From Capra hircus (taxonomy: Eukaryota; Chordata; Mammalia; Artiodactyla; Bovidae), in assembly GCF_001704415.2 (NCBI RefSeq), contig NC_030826.1, positions 60,035,362 to 60,099,361 on the forward strand: a stretch of 64,000 nucleotides of DNA, written 5' to 3'. The stretch's first letter is position 1. Every line of letters starts with the position of its first letter. Shown in pieces: positions 56,684 through 64,000 of the stretch. Both the position numbers and the translations under genes were made by a program. The notes under the pieces are model-generated. The model was not told the DNA's origin, did no database searches, and was given only the letters and a program-made list of their open reading frames with translations.

Positions 56684-56743
56684 GTTAACATGTGTAAAGC
56701 ATTTAGAACAGTGCGAAGCACTCCAAAGGCACTCAGTAAGTGG
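56684..56743 (+). mobile_element. MIR 3' end
   Basis: 'acatgtgtaaagcatttaga' then 'ggcactcagtaagtggg' match the MIR tail. Confidence 0.6.
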
Positions 56744-56796
56744 GCTGGCACAGGGTTCATACAGAGACACAAGGCAACATACAGCTTTGTACACGT

Positions 56797-57000
56797 GACG
56801 TGACTGCTCAGTCGTGTCCGGCTCTGTGACCCCAGGGACTGGAACCTGCTGGGCTCCTCTGACAAGGGATTCTCCAGGCAAGAATACTGGAGTGGGTTGC
56901 CACCTGCTTCTCCAGGGGATCTTCCTGATCCAGGGATCACACCCAGGTCTTCTGCATTGGCAGGTGGATTCTTTACCATCTGAGCCACCAAGGAAGCCTT
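56797..57000 (-). mobile_element. Bov-tA SINE
   Basis: Antisense copy from 'gactgctcagtcgtgtccgg' to 'ctgagccaccaaggaagcc'. Abuts the mariner-type MITE. Confidence 0.92.
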
Positions 57001-57016
57001 CCATTGTGTGTACGTA

Positions 57017-57085
57017 CTGGGTTGGCCAAACACTCATTTTGGTTTTTCTGGAAAAACCTGAACGAACTTTTGGGGCCAACCCAAC
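57017..57085. mobile_element. Mariner-type MITE (palindromic)
   Basis: A 69-bp near-palindrome. 'tgggttggcc' (57,018-57,027) and 'ggccaaccca' (57,074-57,083) are exact reverse complements, and the inner arms pair imperfectly ('ggtttttc' with 'gaaaaacc'). A TA dinucleotide lies at or near each end, the target of mariner elements. It resembles the terminal repeats of mammalian mariner families. Only the two ends remain; no transposase. Confidence 0.82.
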
Positions 57086-57562
57086 ACTATATCCCTTTAC
57101 CCACTCATCTGCTGATGGACATGGAGGTCGCTTCCATGTCTTGGCTATTGGGAATGGCACGGCTCCATTCCTGTCTCGTATTTCTCCTGGGCAAGCCGAG
57201 GCATGTTCTTCTCGTGATGGCAGATGACACACAAGGGAGCAAGCCCAGTTGTTTCAGAGCTTTTTAAACCTTTGGTTAATTCACGTCCTGTAATATTTCA
57301 CTGGTCAAAGCAAGTTTATAAAAACTGAGAGCCAAGTTTATAGGAAGTTATACTCTGCCTACTTATAAGTAGGAGAAACTTCAAAGTAATATGGCAAAGT
57401 ACAGGGATTCAAAGAAAAGAGAACTGAGGCTGTAAATGCAATTTATCATAAGGAGAACATGACTGGTCAGATCTTTGGAAACCCCCTCCTGAGTTTTGCC
57501 ATTTATACATTTTATTGGTTTGCACCTAGTGATAAGATTTAAAGTGACTATAGGGTTTTTGT
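57086..57562. other. No recognised feature
   Basis: Nothing recognised. Confidence 0.5.
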
Positions 57563-57907
57563 GATGGTTATTGTTCAGTCACTAAGTTGTGTCCAACTCT
57601 TTGTGGCCCCATGGACTGTAGCACACTAACCTTCCCTGCCCTCCACTATCTCCCAGAGCTTGCTCAAACTCACATCCACCGAGTCGGTGATGCCATCCAA
57701 CCATCTCATCCTCTATCATCCCCTTCTCCTCCTCCTCTCAATCTTTCCCAGCATCAGGGTCTTTTCCATTGAGTCGGCTCTTCCCATCAGGTGGCCAAAG
57801 TATTGGAGGTTCAGCTTCAGCATCAGTCTTTCAAATGAATATTCAGGGTCGATTTCCTTTAGGATGGACTGGTTTGATCTCCATGTGGTCCAAGGGATCT
57901 CAAGAGT
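57563..57907 (-). mobile_element. BovB LINE 3' end
   Basis: Antisense copy from 'gttattgttcagtcactaag' to 'ccaagggatctcaagagtct'. Confidence 0.92.
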
Positions 57908-58327
57908 CTAAAAGGTACTCCAGCTAAAAAAACGATTTGGACTGAGTTCAGAGCAATTTACATAATTAACAAGTACTTTTTGGACAGTGAAGAACTGGCA
58001 CTGGAGAAGGATAAGCTTTGATAATGTGGCCTGTGGGGAAAGTGGAAAAGCCCACAGCCCTGGACATCAGGTAGACAAGGACAGCAGAGGAGGAAGCCAT
58101 GCTGAAACTGAGAGGTGAATCGGCAATAAAGAAAAAGTTCTCCTACATCTAAATCTGGTTCAAAGACAGCCTACAGGCAGTCAGTCTTCTGTCAAACCTA
58201 TCTGTCTATTGCCATTAAAACGGAAGCACCAGTGATAGTCTCAGAGGGGGAAAAAATGTCCTTCTGAGATAAATATATAGCTAACTCTGCAAGAGCCAAA
58301 CTTTATTAAGGAAGTTTCTATGAACAC
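57908..58327. other. No recognised feature
   Basis: Nothing recognised. Confidence 0.5.
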
Positions 58328-58337
58328 TGATGCTTAC

Positions 58338-58680
58338 AGAGTTATGGTTTTCTCTGGGAATATGCACCAGTAGCAGGATTGCTGGGTCACGTAATAGCTC
58401 TCTGTCTAGTTTTTTAAGGAACATCTATACTGTTCTCCAAAGGAGCTGTATCAGTTACATTCTTACTAACAGTGTAAGAGGGTTCCTTTTTCTCCACACT
58501 CTCTCCAGCATTCCTTGTTTGTAGATTTTTGATGATGGCCATTATGACTGGTATGAGGGAGACCCAAGAGGGAGGGGTATATGTATACATATGGCTGTTT
58601 CATGCTGTTTTACAGCAGAAACTAATACATTGTAATGTAATTACACTCCAACTCAAAAAAATTAAAATAAAAATAAAAAA
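58338..58680 (+). mobile_element. Ruminant L1 insertion with 5' inversion and 10-bp TSD
   Basis: Flanked by 'tgatgcttac' at 58,328-58,337 and 58,681-58,690. The left part (58,338 to about 58,557) is the end of ORF2 in antisense ('agcaggattgctgggtcacg', 'tctccagcattccttgtttg'). The right part (about 58,558-58,680) is the sense 3' UTR ('acagcagaaactaatacatt') with an A-rich tail. Confidence 0.95.
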
Positions 58681-58690
58681 TGATGCTTAC

Positions 58691-59769
58691 CTTTAAAGTT
58701 GGCTTGCTCATATTTACCTATTTGCTCTTTGTGGCATCAGTCGAAATAAATGATAAAATGAAGACTGGACCAAGGAACTTCTGTTCATTCAGATTCTTGA
58801 ATATCTCTTGAACTGGATTCTAAATATTTGATTCAGAAAAACCTAAACCCTGTTTGTCAACTGCATTCTTTTTCCCATTAAAAAAATAAAATAAAAAGGC
58901 CTCCCATGAGTATAATGGTGGAAATTCAATCCGTATGTTTTCTGATTCATTTACACTTAGCTCACCAAAATATTTTGTAAGAGCTGAGCTTTTCGGTGGC
59001 CAAAGACATTTTGTGGTCCTTTCACCCTTTGAAACAGAAAAAGTGCAGTTCATCATCCGCTTGCAAAAGTGACGGGTGAAGCAAATCTATTATCTCATAA
59101 GGCTGGACTGAACTATGAGACCAGAAATCCCGTCTTCCCAAGCTGGCCTCCTCTCCCTTGTAATTCATCCTCATGCTCCAGCCCTACCTGTCTGATGTTG
59201 ATCTTTTCACCACTCACATCAGCATCGCTGCTCTCACTGATAAGGACAAACTAAAGAAAAAAAGAATCAGCCTCAGGAGTGAGCCAGGAAAGGAAAGAGT
59301 AGGCTTCGGGCAAAAAGTTCCGAGAAATGTTAGAGGAAAATGAATGTTTGGGAGTGTGGTGTGATTCTGTAGCCAGATTTCAAAGGTAAAGAGTACAGTC
59401 TTCTATTCATCAAAAGTCGAAAGGAACAGCTGTGCCGAGACAGAATGCCAAAACCAAATCCACATTTATCAGAAGAACAGAGGAAGCTTTCCTTTTATTT
59501 TATGTAACTGATATGCAGTCCTGATCGCTGAGGTGAGCAGCTTTTGCTCACAGCACATCAAGGACAGATCTGGGGAAAGTACAAAGTCAGAACAGAAATC
59601 ACTGTATAGATAGAAATACTAAAATCAGTAACAGAACAAGGGAGCAACCAGTCAGCAAACTCAGGTCATGAGATGCTAAATTATCTGACCTTCCTGGATA
59701 CAGCGACTGAAAATTAAATGAAAATATGTATTATGCGTTCATTTATTTTATGGGTTTAGCTTAGGTTAG
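58691..59769. other. No recognised feature
   Basis: 1.1 kb, nothing recognised. Confidence 0.5.
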
Positions 59770-59980
59770 TTGGCTTCCCTGGTGGCTCAGCAGTAAAGAA
59801 TCCACCTGCAATGCAGGAGACCTGGATTCGATCCCTGGGTCGGGAAGATCCCGTGGAGGAGGGAAGGGCAACCCATTCAAGTAATCTTGCCTGTAAAAGC
59901 CCATGGACAGAGGAGCCTGCAGGGCCACAGTCCATGAGGTCACAAAGAGTCAGACATGACTGAAGCGACCTAGCATGCAC
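59770..59980 (+). mobile_element. Bov-tA SINE
   Basis: Sense copy: 'cttccctggtggctcagcag', B box 'ggattcgatccc', BovA body to 'cagacatgactgaagcgacc'. Confidence 0.93.
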
Positions 59981-60359
59981 TCACACCGTAACTAAAGGTA
60001 GAAAACCTGGATGATGGGCAGACATAAGTGACCTTTCATTTTTCTCTTGCAATGGTAGGCGACGCTCTCAGCTCTACATCCTCAGAACTCAAGTCGCCTG
60101 TAATCTTCAGTTGCTACCTTTTGTGATTTGCAGGTCTTCCATCCCGTACATGTTCCCGTCCTCCACATTCAGGTAACTCTCAGCAACATGGGATAAAAGG
60201 GTTCCTTTGGTTTTGACAACAGCAGATCAGTTTCTCAAAGCTGACCAAAGTGACTTTCTTTGCTGTTTTTCACACAAACTAATTTTGTTCACTCTAATCA
60301 TAATGAAAACTAAACCCAAAGTTTCATGCCGTGAAAAAAAAACGGGGCCAGGCTTTTTT
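59981..60359. other. No recognised feature
   Basis: Nothing recognised. Confidence 0.5.
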
Positions 60360-60700
60360 TCTTCTTTTTATTGGAGTATAACTGGTTTAAATGCTGTGTC
60401 AGTTTCTGCTGTACAACACAGAGGATCAGCTACCTGCAGACACAGGCCCCTCCCTCCTGGATCTCTCTCCCATCCCCCACTCGCCTGTCCTGGCCATCGC
60501 CGAGCACCGGGAGCACTCCCTGAGCTACCCAGCAGCCCCCGAGAGCTGTGATCCATGTGGCAGTGTGTGCATGCCGATCCTAATCTCCAATTTCATTCCA
60601 CCCTCCCCTTCCCTCTGTGTCCACAAATTCATTCTCCACATCTACATTTCTACTCCTGCCCTGCAAGCAGGCTCAGCTGTATCATCTTTAACAGCTATAG
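60360..60700 (-). mobile_element. Ruminant L1 3' UTR
   Basis: Antisense: 'ttttattggagtataactgg' (inverted tail and 3' end), 'cagtttctgctgtacaacac', 'ctccaatttcattccaccct'. Overlapping open frames here are not genes. Confidence 0.85.
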
Positions 60701-60706
60701 CAGAGA

Positions 60707-60912
60707 ACTTCCCTGGTGGCTCAGATGGTAAAGCATCTGCCTACAATGCAGGAGACACGGGTTCAATCCCTGGGTCAGGAAGATCTCCTGAAGAAGGAAA
60801 TGGCAACTCACTCCAGTATTCTTGCCTGCAAAATCCCATGGACGGAGGAACCTGGTAGGCTACAGTCCATGGCGTCGCAGAGTCGGACATGGCTGAGTGA
60901 CTTCACTTTCTA
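60707..60912 (+). mobile_element. Bov-tA SINE
   Basis: Sense copy: 'cttccctggtggctcagatg', 'gggttcaatccctgggtcag', body to 'gagtcggacatggctgagtg'. It begins where the antisense L1 3' UTR ends. Confidence 0.93.
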
Positions 60913-61107
60913 GAGGTGATCTAATTTCATCTCAGGTATCTTGTATCTGTTTCATTTTTTATATATTCCAGTTTATTTTTTTTTCTAATTTTACTTTTGT
61001 TATCATTCTGCTCTTTTTGTTTTCTTTGTTTCCTTTTTTTTCCAATTTGGTGAGGAAGCTTGAGGGAGCGAGTCTGTGATCCTTTGGGGTATCTTTTCTT
61101 CCTTTTT

Positions 61108-61250
61108 CTTTTTTAACTTTTATTGGAGTATACTTGATTTACAATATTGTGTTAGTTTCAGGTGTACAGCAAAGTGAATCGGTTATACAGATACATACAA
61201 CCACTCTGTTTTAGATTCTTTTCCCACATATATCATTCTGTGATCCTTTG
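61108..61250 (-). mobile_element. Ruminant L1 3' end
   Basis: Antisense: 'cttttattggagtatacttg', 'gttagtttcaggtgtacagc', 'ctgttttagattcttttccc'. Close to other L1 copies in sequence. Confidence 0.88.
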
Positions 61251-62136
61251 TGACATGTCATCCACATGGAAACAAGGACTCCAGAGGCGCAAACCCACCA
61301 GAACGCAAGCACCGTCTGGTTCAGAATGGTATCCGTCATGCCACGCAGAGACAGTGTTTCACTCCTAGTAAACACTCAGTAACCATTTGTCATGTGAATG
61401 AATTAATCCCAAGAGAAATCCCAAGAGATCAAAAGATAAGTGTCCACAAGAGCTTCGAGACTGATAAGTGCCCTTCACTTAAGTGCCCCCAAGTACGCGG
61501 CCGTGAACATGCCAAAGCTGAGCAGCCCCCCAGCCCTTTTCACCCTTCCGGGCATGATAGAACAGTGAGACCTTCACCACCCCAAGTGCCATGTCAGTCG
61601 TGACCCTCTGGGGCTGCATCTGGATCTTGTCATCATCTATAATTCTTTCACTTTCAAAATCCTCACTCATAAGCTCCTCGTCTTCCAACTTGCTTTTCCA
61701 GCCGCTTCTATGATGACAGCTTTTCAACTTCATTGGGACCTTGAGTACTCTGGACTTGCTTTTCTTCCAGATCCATCCATTCCTCTCCTCAGGGTTTTCT
61801 ATATCCAACTTAAACTCCTGCTTACTGTTTCCTCCTTATCCTCTCCCAAGCAAATACGCAAGGTGAGGAGAAAAACCCACACAACAGGGTAAACATAAGC
61901 CAGTATAAACATAAAACCATTCCATTTGAACGGACCCACAGCACCGTCCAGCCATTCTGCTACAGCCATGGTATTCAAAGTGTTGTCTACAAACCAGTAA
62001 TATCAGCATCGCCTAGGAGCTCATAGAAATGAAGGCGCTTGGGTCCCATCTCACACCTACTGAATCAGAATTAAAAACTTAAGTAAGGTAATCAGTTAAT
62101 TTATATGCACATGGAAATTTAAACACTCTGCACTGT
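61251..62136. other. Unassigned; an acidic minus-strand open frame at 61,479-61,808
   Basis: A 109-codon minus-strand frame contains 'KSKLEDEELMSEDFESERII'. No domain recognised, and the plus-strand texture (T/C-rich) resembles old repeats. Probably not a gene. Confidence 0.3.
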
Positions 62137-62262
62137 GAGGATTCCCTGGCGGTCCAGTGATGGGAACTCTGCACTCTCACCGCCAAGGGCCCAGGTCCAA
62201 TTTCTGGTCAGGGAACTAAGATCCCACAAGCTGAGTGATGCAGCCAAAATTAAAAAAAAAAA
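62137..62262 (+). mobile_element. CHR-type tRNA SINE
   Basis: Sense copy: 'ggattccctggcggtccagt', 'tctggtcagggaactaagat', 'cccacaagctgagtgatgca', then an A tail. Confidence 0.9.
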
Positions 62263-63689
62263 AAAGTGTCCAGCCATCACCACTTGCTACCTTCATAGCT
62301 TTCTCTGAATGTACGCAAATCTAGAAATCAAGGTACTTGCAAAAGGATGGTCCCTAGAAGTAAACTGAAGGTGCAATATTCCTGATAATACAAAGATTCA
62401 TCACCTCTTCTTATAGGTATTAACCTTCTACCTATAATGCTTAGTTCAGTATTAGATATTTTTTCTTGACCATATTTTCATACTCTTTACACACTGCTGT
62501 AGTTACCTAAAACCTCCAGCATGATTACTAAATTGTTATAAATTATTATTAAGCTACTGTAAGTTAATAGTCTGTAATACTATTAGGCATATTGGGACTG
62601 ACTGCCTCCACACCCCGCTCCCCAAAAGGTTGGAAGCGATTCATTTTACAACCTTATTGTGGCATAATTCTCTTGATATCGTGAGGGTCTTTGCCAAAAA
62701 AAAAATTATGTAAGCAAAGTACTTTAAGTTAAAGCACTTGGTCAATCCATGAATATAGTATTCCTTGAAAAAAGCAGAGAGACCATGGGAGGGAGGAAGG
62801 AAAGAAAATGTAACATGCTTAAAAAATATAATCTTAGTGGACTCATGATAACCTCTGAAAATCCCTACTTATTTAAGTGCTCATTAATCAGATTTTTTTT
62901 TAAAGAGGAAAAACCAAAATTTTGAATTTTTCATGCAGCATCAAGTTTCCAGAGCCGTACGCTTTATCAGATTTTTGCATTCTTGTTTAATTTATTTACA
63001 TCTTTGGGGACTCACACAAATGCAGAGTCTTTCTGACAAAAAACCACCCACAGGCATGCAGATGTCCTAGATCACCACTTCAAAGAGACCACCAGTTCAG
63101 GGCTTTTCGCTGGACCAAAGAAATGCTTAAATTCACATTAGTTAGAAATAGATCAGAATGGAGATCATTCTGTCCATTACACGCAGTGCATTAATTTGTA
63201 CTCTGATTAACACTTTCAGAAAGAGAAAGCAGTCATGGTATCCTGTCTTTCATTAGACGACTTCCTTGGTCATCTCTTGTCTCGGGACAATCTGAACTAA
63301 TCTTCAACCCACGCAATGTTAGACAATGTTTGGATCTTTATCTCTCATGTCAAATTTCAAAGATTCAATATAACACATGTTATAATTTAAGAATATTAAA
63401 GGGGACCCAGGACAGAACATTTAGCTTTGACACCATATGGGCATGTCCTTCATTTGATTCTTAAACAGCCTAGTTTCGCTGCCACTAGGAGGAAAGTATT
63501 GACATGTCATTACATAGATGAGCAAATTTAACGTCGAGCCTTCTCAAGACAAAATCAAACTGAGACTTACATAGTCGTGAGCAATTGGATGATAGTTGAG
63601 AAGGTTTCTAAAACTTTACTATTCTGTAGAGAAGGCACTATGTGAATTCAGAACAGCAGCATGCAGATTATAAACAAGATGTAACAGCA
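62263..63689. other. No recognised feature
   Basis: 1.4 kb of AT-rich single-copy-looking DNA. Confidence 0.5.
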
Positions 63690-64000
63690 TAATGATGGTT
63701 AAGAATTTATGCTATACAAAGAAAGACAAATGTCATATGATATAGCTTATATGTGGAATCTTAAAAATGATACAAATGAACTTATTTACACAACAGGGAT
63801 AGACTCATGGATACAGAAAACAAATGTATGATTACTGGGAAGGTGTGGGATAAATTGGGAGATTGAGATTGACACATATACACTACTGTATGTAAAATAG
63901 ATCACTAATAAGGACCTATTGTAAAGCACAAAGAATTCTACTAAGTACTCTGTAATGATCTGTATGGGAAAAGAATCCTATAAAGAATCCTAAAAAGAAT
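63690..64000 (+). mobile_element. Ruminant L1 3' end, running off the window
   Basis: Sense copy: 'tcatatgatatagcttatat', 'aatgatacaaatgaacttat', 'agtactctgtaatgatctgt'. Unlike the copies at 15, 25.7 and 31.6 kb it has kept the AT-rich L1 composition. Confidence 0.9.

Noticed and set aside
56555..57232. 225-codon minus-strand open frame
   Set aside because: Its middle is the literal translation of the Bov-tA at 56,797-57,000 ('GSDGKESTCQCRRPGCDPWI' recurs at many SINEs), and it also crosses a MITE.
1..64000. A new gene system or operon-like cluster
   Set aside because: Read on both strands, all long frames reduce to retrotransposon relics, antisense shadows or chance. I see no set of co-oriented intact genes.

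Overview
The window is mammalian nuclear DNA from a ruminant, most likely a bovid. The evidence is the density of ruminant-specific interspersed repeats. I count 17 BovB LINE copies, about two dozen Bov-tA/BovA/Bov-A2 SINEs, several cetartiodactyl CHR-type tRNA SINEs, ruminant L1 3' ends, and one LTR that looks like a ruminant ERV. The repeats do not tell cattle from buffalo, sheep or goat. I found no intact protein-coding gene, tRNA, rRNA, CRISPR array or bacterial-style operon. The long open frames are decayed retrotransposon ORFs, their antisense shadows, or chance. Repeat family names come from recognition by eye, and most boundaries are good to about 10-30 bases; where a target-site duplication (TSD) is given, the boundary is exact.

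Layout. 1-9 kb: a BovB fragment cut by the window edge, scattered SINEs, a probable solo ERV LTR (about 4.6-5.8 kb), a perfect 62-bp tandem duplication (5,881-6,004), and a SINE plus BovB pair at 7.9-8.8 kb. 9-19 kb: GC- and CpG-richer DNA with an internally deleted BovB that kept its 5' UTR, endonuclease region and 3' end (11,886-13,144, 11-bp TSD), plus many 3' BovB fragments. 19-27 kb: CHR and Bov SINEs, a protein-like decayed stretch near 21.6-22.1 kb, GC-drifted L1 3' ends, and a CpG-rich patch at 26.4-26.7 kb. 27.5-31.3 kb: a repeat-poor interval with only one 126-bp SINE, the best candidate for constrained regulatory DNA. 31-39 kb: SINEs, an old 5'-inverted L1, and an exon-like 102-bp segment with strong splice signals (38,065-38,166). 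39.5-42.4 kb: an old L1 running ORF1 to ORF2, split by a SINE. 43-53 kb: MIR and BovB copies, then the largest element, a 3.4-kb BovB (48,617-52,043) with its endonuclease half inverted, flanked by a 10-bp TSD. 53-64 kb: SINEs, a short mariner-type MITE, a second TSD-flanked 5'-inverted LINE (L1, 58,338-58,680), and L1 3' ends up to the right edge.

How it works together. The only system visible is the retrotransposon economy. BovB encodes an APE-type endonuclease and a reverse transcriptase, and the BovA-type SINEs share its 3' end and are thought to depend on it. Every BovB coding copy here is inactive. The points of real interest are the structures left by reverse transcription (three inverted LINEs, one with an extra fold-back), the deletion derivative that sits between TSDs, the candidate exon, the CpG-rich patches and the repeat-poor interval. 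I did not find a previously undescribed gene system.
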